Positions 9,930-21,900 of a stretch of DNA of 64,000 bases are shown here, piece after piece. The position numbers and the translations under genes are program-made. Position 1 is the stretch's first letter. Each line of letters begins with the position of its first letter. Under the pieces are notes generated by a model, which ran no database searches, had not been told where the DNA came from, and saw only the letters and a list, made by a program, of their open reading frames with translations. Origin of the DNA: Actinernus sp. WN-2022 (taxonomy: Eukaryota > Cnidaria > Anthozoa > Actiniaria > Actinernidae); contig JAOWCC010000442.1 of assembly GCA_030867875.1 (NCBI GenBank), forward strand, positions 1,147,645 through 1,211,644, in the 5' to 3' direction.

Positions 9930-12900
9930 TTCACTTGTCACGTACACATTTACAATTTCAAGTATGAGGTGCCGGGGTAGATTACATTTATTATTTTCTA
10001 GGAGAATAGAATAAATGCATATTTATCCCGGAGCCTTTGTGCGTGACAAGTCAAGCATATATCGAAAGTGGACTAGTGACAAAGCTCCACTGATCTCGGC
10101 TGCTTTGATTATTTGTCAATCTAAACGGGTGTACATGATACCAGATCGAGTTTCATTCCGGAAAGAGTACATTCCGGTCCCCACTGTATTTTTGCGATAA
10201 GTTTACATGATACCGGTACGAAATGTCATGAGTCATTCCGCAATGAGTCACTCCTTATCTTGTACGGGATCGAAAGTTTCATTCCGGAATGAAATCTAAC
10301 CACATTCCGGTGACAGCGCTGAAAAACGTCTGCGCATGCTCAACCGCGCGCGACCGAAGGCTGGGGACGACAACATGCACCTATTACAAAGTAAAGGGAA
10401 AATGGCGGCTGATTTGAAATTTTGAAGTCTGAGTCACGTTTTGTGGCAAAGCAAGGTGCCTGAAATTGGGTTAAGGTTTTGATTTTCAAAAGTTTGGGGT
10501 TTATTAATTTTACTAGCACATACCGTATGTGCCTTAGACATCTTTCTTTGTTCCAAGGTTGAAAAATGACCCCAAACATACGGTCGCGTTCTTCCGACAT
10601 CTTAAAACGGTAATTTCAGCGACAGTCATTTGCGTAGGATCGGAATTTTCCCGTAGTTTTGCCGCAAACAGTTGTTTCAAACACTTACAGAATTCTCATT
10701 GATAACCAAGAAAGACATCTTTTGAATACCGTGATTTTAACACCGAGAATCAGACTATAATATGCTGCAAACACGAGTCACACACCGAGGAATGGGCTGT
10801 GATGTGGCCGCAGGCATGTAGACCAAGATCGATGGTGGCGACTTTTTGACAAGGTATCTATTCACTTTATAAGGGATACACGGGCAGGGTTGGAAAGCAG
10901 AAAAAAAATAGAACGATTTCTCGAACCACTGCTCGGTATGCTAAGTGAAAATCTAGTCAGAATAACTAAACTACACATTCCAAATGCAAGACATTTGAAC
11001 TACAGCTAAATCGTGAATATAAAGTATTTTTGTTTGCCTTCTCCCTAGCATTACAGTGCACTTTGTCGTAAAAATATCCCAAGAGATTCTATCCACTCAT
11101 TATGTATCGGAGCCCAATCGAAGGTCCATTGTACAATAGTAACTGATAGAGCATTCCAAAATGAACCAGAAAACATACCTCATTGGTATTTTATAATAAA
11201 GGCATATAACTGTTGTTTTATTTCAAGAAATCTCATAAATTATTCGTTTGAATTAATTAACCATTATAATTATTTTTATATTGCTTTTAATAGATTCCTT
11301 CGTGGTCAGAGAAAGCTTTTAGTTACTACCCTCCCAATTGCAAATTTTACCCAGACCTAAAAATGCAATTGACTAAAGAACTAAGAGAACAGAAACTCCA
11401 ACTTGACAGCTTAAATGCCAACAGGCAATTTAGGCTACTTATAAATCCACCAAGAAAATTAATCAAAACTATTTTGAAATATACTTGATTGCTTGCAAAA
11501 AAGAAAGGCACGTCTGCCTTAGATAGCTCTTCTCGTTTTCGTTGTCTACTATTATTGGGCTTCCACCAGGAGCATCCATATATACTCTACCCATGAGTCA
11601 GCGTAGAACTGGTTTGAGCTATTTTTAGAACATGTTTCCCAGGTAACTGCCTTCTGACTCTGCTGCGATCGTGCATATGCTTGCTGTAATTATTGAGATT
11701 AAGAATGATCTATTGTTCTTTTAGGTGATTTTACTAACGCTGCATTGTCCCGACTATGGTTTGATTGGATTCCCAAAGTGTGGATCTGTTCTAAATATAG
11801 CTCAATCCGGTCATATGTTGACTCACAGACCTAGTTTGAGAGATGGATGCTCCTCGTAATGGGCTCCTGGCTTCCACTCATGTAAAGTTCTTTTTAAAAA
11901 GTGCCAAAAACCAATTGCTCTGTCTGAATTTTTCAAATAACCCCTCACCCCCCCTTTATAAAATTGCTTTCCCTTGTGTTTTTGTCTTTAAAGCCTGTAT
12001 ATATACATATATATGTGTGTGTGTGTTCATGTTTTTCAGTTAAAACTTTTTACATTATTGTAAAGTCACTAATTCCAAGCTATCCTTTCTTGTGTTGTAC
12101 AGCCACTTTATTATTTTCAAGGGAACTAACTATACAGCAGGAATTGAGCCAGAAGGGACAATTTGGCCCTTTTGTGAGTTAACTGGCATTTAATTTTCTT
12201 TGGAAGGACCAAAGTGGGTCAATTTGACCATTATTGTATCTTTTTCAAGGGACAAATGTATGTTTAAAGCACGAATGGTGCAATGGCACAGCCTGGCTCG
12301 TTCCCTGATACAGTTATTTGGCCAAATAGAAAGATGTGTGTGTCCAGTTTAATAGCAATCAAGTTTAGATTTCTCCTGTTGACCCTACAACTTTTTGCAC
12401 CAAAATTGGATTAGCTGGATTATCCTGTGTTGGTGGCTCTAAAGGGCAGAGAGAGGGGAGCTGGCTTTTATTTTAAATTATACCAGTTCTGTGTTAGAGG
12501 GATAAAACTTTTTCAGTTGGTTAACAATCTTTGCTATTTAACAATCTTTTAAATCATTCCTTACAAGCATAACTGCTTCATATTCCTTACGAAAAATGAG
12601 TATCTTTACATGCAGTAATGCATTGAAATTGCAACTAATACTTGTGGCATCAGCCTCAATACATATTACAGCTTCCTGATTGATATTAAGGTATTTATCC
12701 TACAGTTCCTGATATACCTTGCCCACTACATGCACCAATTCAGTGACCTGTTGAGATAACAATTAAAGGAAAGGAATTAGTATGCCTTGGAAAAGGCAGC
12801 CAGCACAAAACACACACCCATTACCAGCTGGAATTTTGGCCTTCTCTCCAACACAATTATAGCTACTAAATGTAGTTATATAATCAATTTTAGTTAAACT

Positions 12901-15760
12901 AAATCGTCAACACTGACATTGGAGTGACTCTATTAGCTTATGTTTATATTATGTACTTATATTGTATTAGCACTAGCTGCACTGTCTAGCACATTTGCAG
13001 TGATGGCATATACCATAAATTATATATTAACTGAATGTTAAGCAAATTAATTAATTGTCAGGCATAAGAACTTGAGGATAAATGGTGAGGCATGTCAAAG
13101 ATAGCCCAGGTTCACATTCAAGCACAATGATTCATGTAAGGTCAATTCAATGTGGCTGCCAAAATCATACAAGCATATAAATCAAAATGGCAGACATGAG
13201 TATAGAATGCAGTTATGTTACCTAGTAACTTGCAATCTGAAATGTGGCTCTAGGATATAAAGTTGTTCCTACAAGGGTAAAACATAATCCCAGTGCTACC
13301 CACTTGCTTGTAAACACATAAAACAAAGAGGAAATACGCCAGTGTTGGGGTAACCCCATCTAATTGTGAACAGCTCCTTAAATCTGTTGTTTATAATGAA
13401 ACCTTTTATACTATCATGATTAACTATAAATTATTATACAAATTTTAATGGCCCATGGTAATCAGGTTTTGTTTGTGATGAAAGCTGTGTGACAAATTAT
13501 TACAGTCAAACATGGAAATAACAATAGATATAAAAATAGACATGCAGAATAAAATAAACTTATTATTACTGTAAATTTTATAGTGCTAATTACTATATTT
13601 TTGCATTATCTATAATTTACAAAACTGTATTATTTTTAATACATGTACCTAGCATTTGGCAACTAGTAAGTAGTATTTCATCATATTTATGCTGTTGCGT
13701 GTGTTTAGTTTGCATTTAGTTTATTAATAGTAAGCTTTTAATACATAGATTATATTTATAGTGCTTTCTAATAATTTTATAATCCCATACAGTATATGAT
13801 CGTATTATGACGCCCATTTTGTAAAGTTCTCTTTGACGAATTTCCTTTTATAACCACAAGCCGTTTAAGCGTCTGGCTTTGTCCCTTCACTACATAATTG
13901 TAATTGTTATTTTGTAGAATGTCAATGTGGCTAAAACCACAAAAAAAAAAAAAAACACCTTTGGAACCAAGGGGCAGGGTTTGCAAGATGCATGTCGGAC
14001 AGCAAATTTTGTATGAACACGGGTCACGGCGTAGTTGACAAGCATTAACTTTAAAGATTATTTCAAATGCTATCAAGTACCTTTTTGCCTTCGGCTTCCT
14101 GTAAACCTATACACTGCATCACCGCTAAAGTCTAAAAAGGCTAAAGGTAGCCAACAAATTTTGCGAAAACAATTATAACGTACATACTACAGTACTCGTA
14201 CTCCCAAGACTATTTTTGAAGCGGTTTCGACTTACCTGACCTCCTGATTTCTACTGGTCTTCATCCAACAGATATACTCAGGCTTTTGTTGCTAATTAGG
14301 TCCATTGGTAGGTGAATAAATTTCCGAAAAGGCAGCTTTTTCCAGACCCATCTGCTTCATTCGTAATTCAGTCGAACATTTCATCGTGACAAAATTCCAT
14401 GCTTTTTCAACCTCGACTCACGCATGCGCAGACGTTTTTCAGCGCTGTCCTATCCGGTACGAGATGAGTGGCCGTGAGTGGACTGGGACGTGTAGCGCAT
14501 GCGTGTCAGCATTGTTGCAATATGGCGCCATCTCATTCTCGTTCCCAGTGCCTTCTCGACTAACTGAAAAAGGGCGCCATGTTTGTTTGACGTTTTTATG
14601 CAAATTTACTGGCACACGTGACATAGACATATCTTTATTTGGATCCTTACGGAGCCAGTGAACCAAATACTATTTACACACATAGAGGTTAAACCAAATC
14701 TAACGCTATCATTTCTAATTTTGAGACATTCAAAAATAAATTTGGCAACTACAACCTTCGCCAATTAAGTACAGACCGCCCGGCAAAATAAGACTATTCA
14801 GAAAACTGAACGAACGCCTCCGACTTCGCTTGTCCCCCCTTCACATTGTTGGAATAGAAATGCAACATTTCGGTCTTTTCGAAAAACAACATTGAAATCG
14901 GGGGGGGGGATGGTGTTGAAAATAGCCGAAAATTGCTAAAGAGGTCCGACTTTAATGGCAGGGGTTGTCTGAAAAACGTCTTTGAGGTAAAATCGGCTGT
15001 AGGATCTCTAGAATTAAGAGAATAGTAGCCACACTTGGCAGGCGCTTTTATAGTAGGAATCTACAGTACATCTCGTATAATCTGTTTGAAGTCCATCGAT
15101 GCTGAGTGACGATACAATGACGTCATGGAGATATATATATAATAACAATTACATTCCCACTATTGAATGATAATAACAGTAAAGTACTAAGAAAAACTAA
15201 GTAAGTTTATTCAAGGAGGTGATTGTTTTGAAAATGTCTTAAAAATAATAAGTACTCTCCGAAACTGCGAAGATATCAAAGTGTTTACTGCAAATTACAA
15301 GTCGTATGTCGTCCATCTTCTTCACAATACTTCGCACATTCAAGTGAGCTATTTTAAACTCACGGGCTTTCGGTAGGTCGTCCGCATTGCAAGGATCTGT
15401 GGCTGGTCCTGGATTCAACTAATGTCCCCCCGCAAGCAATATCAGGGATGTAGCAGCCAGAGTAGTGTTGAGTAGATGTATACCACCATGAGTTTGCAAG
15501 ATGGCTTCGCGCGAATTTCGGGCCAGACCAGCTGCATTTCTACCGCGGATACTGCTTTTCATCCAGTTTTAAAGCAATTAATATAGACTGGGCACCATTA
15601 GAGATCCTTGGGTGTAGTTTTGGAGACTCCAGAAACAGTATTAGAGATAAAAATAGAACTAAATAGACAGAGAGACGAGGAAGCCTGCTTGCCGCCATTG
15701 ATGCTAATGTGGGCATTAGAGATTGACGTGACAGGTGCGGTGCTCACCCAAGTTGTGTTT
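9930..15760. other. Long stretch without recognised genes
   Basis: AT-rich DNA with no ORF above 100 aa that carries a recognisable motif. Minor features: ATTCCGGAA-containing short repeats (10150-10310), a TATATA/TGTGTG microsatellite (11998-12028), a run of about 15 A (13938-13953), a run of nine G (14900-14908) and a TATATA run (15131-15141). Nothing supports an exon, RNA gene or transposon boundary here. Confidence 0.4.
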
Positions 15761-15771
15761 TAATATAGTCC

Positions 15772-16235
15772 ATTCAAGAGCGCCTCAAGGTGATAGAAGA
15801 GGCTCAACAGCCATCGGTCGCATTATTATTGGCAAAGATCACACGCACCGACTTCAGGTGCATAGAGGACTTCGACAAATACAAAGCGCTCGCCCTCGCA
15901 GAGCAATTAAGCCTGGTCGCCCACTTGGTGAAACACGACAAGGCGTCCTACTACCCACTCGTGCACGAGACCCTGCGAGAGCGGATCGCCAAGCCAAAGC
16001 AGGAGCTCAAGGCGTACTTCATGTCCTTGCTGGCCGACAAGGATTATGAGAAGATAATGGCGTCAGTGGCACGTGTGGAGAAGATCCTCAGCCTCGCTGA
16101 CATGCATGCAGCCCCAGCCTCCCTCCTCGCCTCCCCAGTCGCGGCCATCTGCCAACAATTACCACTGCTACTACTGCGGTAGACCTGGTCATTTTGCCTC
16201 GAGATGCTCTCTGGAGAACAAGGCCCCGACCGTAC
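15772..16235 (+). pseudogene. Gag-like ORF with CCHC zinc knuckle, frameshifted
   Basis: The frame through 15790-16182 encodes a helical, charged protein (ALALAEQLSLVAHLVKHD, HETLRERIAKPKQELKAYFM). About 30-70 bp before its end, the neighbouring frame takes over with a proline-rich linker and then a retroviral-type zinc knuckle at 16166-16207: CYYCGRPGHFASRC, exactly C-x2-C-x4-H-x4-C. One frameshift therefore separates the body from the knuckle. A domain followed by a Pro-rich linker and CCHC suggests a retroelement gag/ORF1 protein that bound nucleic acid. Base composition is clearly more GC-rich than the surroundings. A spliced host gene exon is an alternative: TTTAATATAG precedes the frame. 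Confidence 0.6.
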
Positions 16236-16499
16236 CGGCCCACGTCCACTGCAATATAGTGCTGTTTCGTGCCTTATTTACGCCTACCCTACCGCTTGTT
16301 TCATCTTCTTACCTCACGCCTTACTATTGGGTATCGGACAATAATGTTTTTAATGACAGTTTTGAAAGGTTAACTAAATCAGCCCTGTCGGATTACCGGG
16401 GCTCAAAGCTGCCATCCCCTTGGATTTTATATTTCCTTCTGTTTGTTATCATTTATTTCTATTTTTTGTTCTTTTCTTGCCGTTCGCTTTCAGACTCCA

Positions 16500-16620
16500 T
16501 CTAAAAAGAGAAAGGTCGCACTACCATTCCCGGCCTGGGAACCCACATTGTCCTTCGACCCGCGGGATGTCCTGGTTCGGTTTATGGCCCGTGTACGCCG
16601 CACAAGATACGTCACAGCAT
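16500..16620 (+). other. Exon-like segment with a basic SKKRKV motif
   Basis: A pyrimidine-rich tract ending TTTCAG (about 16466-16492) is followed by an open frame reading TPSKKRKVALPFPAWEPT, then FDPRDVLVRFMARVRRTRY and a stop. SKKRKV resembles a monopartite nuclear localisation signal. The end of this segment (from GTTTATGGCCCG) recurs inverted at about 30435, so it belongs to a repeated element. Function unknown. Confidence 0.35.
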
Positions 16621-16659
16621 AGCATAATTAAGTAGTAACTAATAATGATAACAAGCGAG

Positions 16660-16702
16660 CCAGGAGTGCCAGGAGTGCCAGGAGTGCCAGGAGTGCCAGG
16701 AG
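16660..16702. repeat. 10-bp tandem repeat GCCAGGAGTG
   Basis: About four and a half copies of GCCAGGAGTG. The inverted copy of this region (30340-30358) carries fewer units, as expected from slippage after duplication. Confidence 0.9.
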
Positions 16703-16779
16703 TTCAAAAACTTTGCTAGTTACTTGAAACGCTTTCGCGTTAACTTCACTCGCCAGTGTTAATCAATCTTTTGATGTTT

Positions 16780-17085
16780 ATACAAATGGTAGTAAAGTAG
16801 AGCAGGTAGAATACGCAAAACTGCTAGGCTTAGATTTTGATGAGAAACTGAACTTAAACTACTGATTATACAGAGAACCTTTGTTAAAAGATAGTCTAAT
16901 TAAGCGAATCGGTATCCTTAAGAACATTAAGTCGCATCTTCCATTTAAGGAACGCCGTGTCTTAATATTTTACAATGCTATGATTAAACCCTTACTGTAG
17001 TGCAGTATGGACTTCTGTAACAAAGAAAAACTGGACAGTCTTATCACTTCAGAAAAGCCAGAGTCTTACTAGATGCTCTGCCGAG
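16780..17085 (+). pseudogene. Non-LTR reverse transcriptase 3' remnant, copy 1
   Basis: The frame reads NGSKVEQVEYAKLLGLDFDEKL, then after a stop DSLIKRIGILKNIKSHLPFK and FYNAMIKPLL. This is the usual order of the post-palm region of non-LTR RTs (KxLGxxxDExL ... KKIxxxIGxLxxIRxxLP ... YYxLIxPxL). Internal stops show it is dead. The segment from about 16575 recurs in reverse complement at 29740-30460. Confidence 0.7.
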
Positions 17086-17159
17086 ACAGTCATTTGTCGA
17101 TCTCTCAGTTAATTTAATTGTCTATATTCCAAATACTTTTTAAGTTATCCTATTTTTAC

Positions 17160-18120
17160 TACTTTTGGTCGAACTCATTGCATCTAAAAGCGATTGATGG
17201 GAAGGAGTATAAAACCAAAAAATAACAAGAATTTCACAATTATCCGAGATCGATCTAAAGCCAAATATGTGGCAAGTGTGAACACTCGCTGAACGATCTG
17301 TGACCGATCGGAGATCGATCTAGCGAGCCCATCTCTGTGTGAATGATCTGTTCATTGCGGACTCGGATCGATCGATCTAAAATGGACTAGTGTGAATGGC
17401 CCCTATATAAGACTCGACTCATTTTGATGCCGTATGATCAGCATGGGAGCGAAGCTACAGGCTCGCAAAGTCGGGAAATTTTACAGGCATTTATATGACT
17501 GTCTGTGTGTTAGTACTATACAAGTTCAAGTGGTAATGGGCTCCTGACAAGGTATAACTCGTAAAATTTGTACTTTGACTCATTTCGATCTGCAGTATCG
17601 GCGGATTTCTGTGCTATTTTATCCTTCCAATAACTAACAAGACAGACACAGTGTAGAGAATATTGCATGTGCCGCGGTAGACCAGCACTGCGAATTATTA
17701 TTATAAAGAATAATTATACAATACAATAATGTAAACTGTAGAAGTGCTGGACACGCGACCGAGAGAACGAACTAACTCTACTTACCTGCTTATATACTCC
17801 TTAAACAAAGCTATTACGCAACTAGCTTAACATAACACACTACAACGAATAACACCAATTGACATACCAAACAACACGTGTACACTTGGGCGGATTCCAA
17901 AACGCACAGAGTACAATTATATGCTAAACTTCGTATCGCACATAATTTATTATTGCTGTTATACGTAGATATTTCTTGCTTCGCTGCGCCTCTGGTGCGG
18001 CTCTACATTCAGGGATTAGGTCTTAACGGCAGTGACGACGGGACACAGAAAAGTGTTTTCTCCGGAAATTTGTTTTTTCCTTTTCCTTTATTCGCCTTTA
18101 ATTAATTTTCACATCCAAAT
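17160..18120. other. No gene recognised
   Basis: Around 17270-17405 there is a cluster of GATCGATCT and ACGATCTG palindromic motifs next to GTGTGAA, which looks like MITE-type sequence, but I could not fix both ends. The rest is featureless. ORF 17878-18105 has no motif. Confidence 0.4.
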
Positions 18121-18123
18121 TTT

Positions 18124-18537
18124 CGCCGAACGAAAGACGGAGTGATTGTTTTGACGTTCGCGTTCTCTATGGAACGTAAAACGTATGGTTTTCACGTTGT
18201 GTTTTTGCCATCGCAAACAGTCGCAAACAGTGTGCGATGGCTTGATCGCAAACTGTTTGCGATGTGACCGAGTTAATGGCAATACAGTTTACGTTGCGTT
18301 GCGATGGATCGCATACGGATCGCAAACAATACGCAATGATAGAACTGGTTCTATCTTTACGTATTGTTTGCGATCCGTTGGCGACTTATCGCAAACGCAA
18401 CATAAACTGTATGCCATTAACTCGGTCACATCGCAACCAGCAATCAAGCCATCGCAAACTGTTTGCGATGGCTTTACGTCGATATGGAAAACAGATTTAA
18501 AAGAAAGTAAAACAATTAATTCGTTTTTCGTTCGGCG
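18124..18537. mobile_element. 414-bp foldback element rich in TCGCAAAC/GTTTGCGA
   Basis: The ends are CGCCGAACGAAA and its inverse TTCGTTCGGCG. The whole element is an imperfect palindrome centred near 18346, at GATAGAAC/GTTCTATC. Inner arms around 18225-18305 and 18395-18475 pair through ATGGCTTGAT, GTGACCGAGTTAATGGC and ACAGTTTA. The octamer TCGCAAAC or its inverse occurs many times. The 132-aa frame across it is a by-product of the palindrome. A related fragment lies at 22660-22700. Confidence 0.85.
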
Positions 18538-18539
18538 TG

Positions 18540-19470
18540 AACGGAACTCTGACTCATCATGTTTTTCGAAAATCTGGTTGTGAAAAACAATTCAAGGCGA
18601 ACAAGGGAAATAGTACACACCAAATTTCGGGAGAAAACCCTTTTCTACGTCCCGTCGCATTGCCGTCCTTGTTGCTTAAAGTCCCTAATATGGTAAAAGC
18701 ACCACCTAATATGGTAAAAGCACCATGACATTCTGAATTTAGAACTCGCGGGCAACATGCAGTATAACAGACAACGCTCCAAGATCAATGACACTAACTA
18801 TGGTGCACTGAGCCAGTTCCAATGTTCTAGTTTTCCAGTGCGCGTAAATCATTTGGAACTCAATTTGAATCTAAATCTATAAAAGCCTTGATCAAACGAA
18901 CATGAACGTGAACATTATTATGCATTATTATATGACAGGAGCTACTTCCGGTCAAATGGCGCGCGCTGATTGGCCGTTTAGCGGGCGGAATTCTCCCGTA
19001 ATGCCCACGGGCAATACGGATTTTCCCGCTGCAGTGTTTGTGTAAACGAACCGGTCGAATTAAAACTTAAAAAGTTAAAACAAAATATGCCATATAATAA
19101 ACACCTTATTAACCGAGCGTGAGGTCTGTACAGAGAAATATCAGACCGCGGTTTTTCTCTGGACTCTCATAAACTCAAGTTGACCGCCCACCGGAAATCT
19201 TAATGAGACTTCAACTCGCGCTCTAGCCCTGCCCCGAGTTTATACTTATCAGTTCCAAAGTAAAATTCGAGTATGTTTTTCAAAGAGATTCTGAGCAATC
19301 TCGCAGTTTCAGTTTCAATCTCGACCGCAGTTTCATAGTTAAATAAGAGCTTCCTCAATCAACATGAAAATTCTTTAGAGTACGTGCTTTTGTGAAACAT
19401 GGGACGGTGTCATTTGGTTTAAATCAAATCGTCTTTAGAGTTCTTTAATTGGATTCAATAGTAGGCACCG
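18540..19470. other. No gene recognised
   Basis: Contains a two-copy 21-bp direct repeat, CCTAATATGGTAAAAGCACC (18684-18725). Otherwise no ORF, RNA gene or element boundary could be supported. Confidence 0.4.
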
Positions 19471-19477
19471 TCCTTAA

Positions 19478-20950
19478 GGTTACCGGATACCTTCAAAGCG
19501 AAAAAGATGGGAAATATTTTTTTTCGCACAGAAATGTAGTTTTAGTAGTAGTGTCTCATATTCCAAAAACTCCGTTGAATAAAAATTAATGTTGACGGAG
19601 AAATACCAAAAGGAAGTTTTTGACCGGAAGTAAAAGGTTCCGTTTGATTGACAGCAGATCAATATAAACACATGACAAGTACTCACTCGCCCGTAACGAC
19701 GGTGTGAAGATATAATATTAAATTTATTTCATATACCAATGTTTACGTTTATTAAGAAACGTATTTCCACACATGATTCCATAATTCCATCGGTTGTTGG
19801 CCTTATGCCTTCAAAAGAGCAAACAGGATGCCCTTAGCTTGGAAAACAAAGAAAAAAGAAAAGCAAAACAAGGCCAAACAATGCATACGACTACAAAGCC
19901 AAATAAGAGTCCTCGTAAAACCCGACAAGGGTTCGTATTTTCACTTTCAGACAGAGTGCCGAGTGGCCCACATCCGGAACATGAAGAATTGATAGGAGCC
20001 AGCCGAGAAAATATTTGTTTCCAAGAAAGCTTAGATGGAAACGTAAAGTCTGACGGTGACTCTGAATCACTTGAAACTAACACCACGATCTTAGCTCGCT
20101 ATTGCCGTGCTGTTTCAGCCGCCTGCAAATCGCTGTCTCCTCTACTAACTATGCTGGCATTCAAGGCGTCTCTAGGTGTTCACCTTGGCTTTGTGCCTCC
20201 AGGTCTTTTTGTCTTTCCCATTTTTCAAGTCACACAAGAAAACTAGAACAACCAACTATATTAACATTTTCTGGATGCGGCGCGAAGCTTTGATCGGAAA
20301 TCAACATTGGCCGGAAATCAACATTGGCGGGAAATCTTGACAGATAGTTGAACTGTGATGAGAAATGATTGGCCAAGAGCTCGCTAATTGTTGGAGAGGC
20401 GGGGCTTCAGATTCACGCACGACAGACGGCTAGATTTTCTAAAATGCTATTTTCTACGCTTTCGATTTTCAACCAAAATAGAGTTTTAAAAAAGCTCCCA
20501 ATCAAGAGGAATTTAGTCGATTTGTTTGCTGCAAAAGGGTGTCGGGGAATTGGAAAATTCTAAAAATAGAGCTCTTGACGGTGTTTTCCGCAAATCTACT
20601 CTGATTATTTTTCGCCTTTTCACGGAGAGCATGATAACTTTTGAACTAAATCGAATTTTGAAATTCCCCGACACCCTTTTGTAATACGATTCCTCTGAAA
20701 TGCGACAAAGCAAACAGATTTTAAAACTTTAAAATATTTTCGGAGTCGGAGCTTCTGAAAGCCATCTCACTAGATCGGAGAAACGGGATCGCGGAAAATT
20801 CGAGATTTTCAAAGAACTCAAAACTTTTTATGTATTCTTGTAGCCAATTTTGTAAGCTTTAAAATGATACATGGATGATTTATCTACGATGTTTCTTCGA
20901 GGCGCTACATAATTTAGACTGGAAACGCACCCTGAAGGTATCCGGTAACC
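19478..20950. mobile_element. 1.47-kb TTAA-flanked transposon, GGTTACCGG family (copy 1)
   Basis: Ends GGTTACCGGATACCTTC and GAAGGTATCCGGTAACC are perfect inverted repeats, flanked by TTAA on both sides (19474-19477, 20951-20954). A second copy lies at 48961-50451. Inside, an internal inverted pair (TCGGGGAATTGGAAAATTC near 20541 and AAATTCCCCGACAC near 20660) can fold. The longest frame (19794-20246, 150 aa, +) has no transposase motif that I can see and is broken in copy 2, so both copies look non-autonomous. TTAA targeting points to the piggyBac or Kolobok superfamilies; the ends do not match the common piggyBac CCCT start. Confidence 0.9.
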
Positions 20951-21099
20951 TTAATTGATCGTAAATGGCTTCCAGGCCTGGCGCGCGGCACTATTTATTT
21001 GATGTAGCAATTCACAAAAAATCTTCAAATTGATTGTATGTTTATGATTTCGTAAATTCTATGCGATTCAAGGAAAATCACATGCATGCATGCCTGATC

Positions 21100-21235
21100 G
21101 GTATACGTAATTCCGCTGAAAATTGCACTCGAAAAACCGATATTTTATCACCCTCGTCGGCTTCGCGACAAGGACGATACCGTTTTCTCGTGCAAATTTC
21201 TATGGAATTACTTCGTCAGGAATGTGATCTCTACA
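21100..21235. repeat. Hairpin repeat, related to 32085-32225
   Basis: Arms pair as AATTCCGCTGAAAATTGCAC, then CGAAAAACCGATA, against the inverse around 21177-21220, with a CTTCGCG loop. The arrangement and parts of the sequence match the better preserved hairpin at 32085-32225. Confidence 0.6.
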
Positions 21236-21339
21236 TATACGGAGCCAACTATAAATTGAACCAGTTACGCCTCTATCCGGATAATACGCCGCTTTTGCGC
21301 GTATCTGGCAATTTTCATGTACCGCTTATAGTAGTACGT

Positions 21340-21462
21340 TTAACCTGAGTATCAGGTCCTTCCCCCCTTAAAAGATTAAGAGGAGAGAAGAGAAGCGCTT
21401 TTATTTTTTCTCTTTCTCGAGGGAAAAGGGCAGGCCAGGAGCTGGGCCTGATACTCAGGTTA
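21340..21462. mobile_element. 123-bp hAT-like MITE with 8-bp target duplication
   Basis: Inverted ends TAACCTGAGTATCAGG and CCTGATACTCAGGTTA enclose a polypurine/polypyrimidine core. The flanks repeat TAGTACGT (21332-21339) and TAGTACGC (21463-21470), an 8-bp target duplication with one mismatch, as expected for hAT elements. It lies about 190 bp upstream of the DUF3987-like exon. Confidence 0.8.
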
Positions 21463-21646
21463 TAGTACGCTCGTATCTGTTTCGCTATTTACATCGTAAA
21501 TGGAAGACATACAAATACTGCATGTGAAATTTGACATTTATCGAGTTTTGGATGTCTGTGTTCATGTATGCATAGTACTACTTGAGGTACGAACGTAAGT
21601 TGCTCCGTAGAGTCCACATGCCTGATACCTGTTTTGCTTTATTCAG

Positions 21647-21900
21647 TTACAGATGAAATTGCCAACCACTTAAACTCCCACTGGGAGCAAGGCGGGCCAA
21701 GTGTTGGCAACCAATCTAAATGCGATAGGCACGTGTTAAGAGTTTCAGCCGTGCTTCATGTTTTTAACGATATAATGTCAAAAAAGTTGAACGATGGAGG
21801 TCAGCTCTCTCCACCGTCAGATACCATCACAGATGCGACTGTCAAGGCCGCAATAAAGCTGGTGGTCTACTTTGGCGAACAAATGAAGATCCTAGAGCAG
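21647..21900 (+). CDS. DUF3987-like protein, penultimate exon
   Basis: An exon bounded by a TTTATTCAG acceptor and a CAG/GTAAAT donor. It starts with two bases of a split codon and ends on a codon boundary. The translation contains KCDRHVLRVSAVLHVFNDIM and DATVKAAIKLVVYFGEQMKI. This two-helix pattern (basic-RVSAVLHV ... AIKLxxYFxEQ) matches the C-terminal part of DUF3987 proteins, a helicase/primase-associated family abundant in cnidarian genomes; the family call is by pattern memory. The next exon (23588) joins in phase 0. Upstream exons carrying the ATPase-like core were not found in the window. The molecular role is unknown; an origin from a mobile element is possible. Confidence 0.65.

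Noticed and set aside
18185..18583. 132-aa ORF
   Set aside because: It lies across a 414-bp palindrome whose two arms produce open frames on both strands.
19794..20246. 150-aa protein in the TTAA element as a transposase
   Set aside because: No catalytic motif is visible, and the frame is broken in the second copy at 48961-50451.
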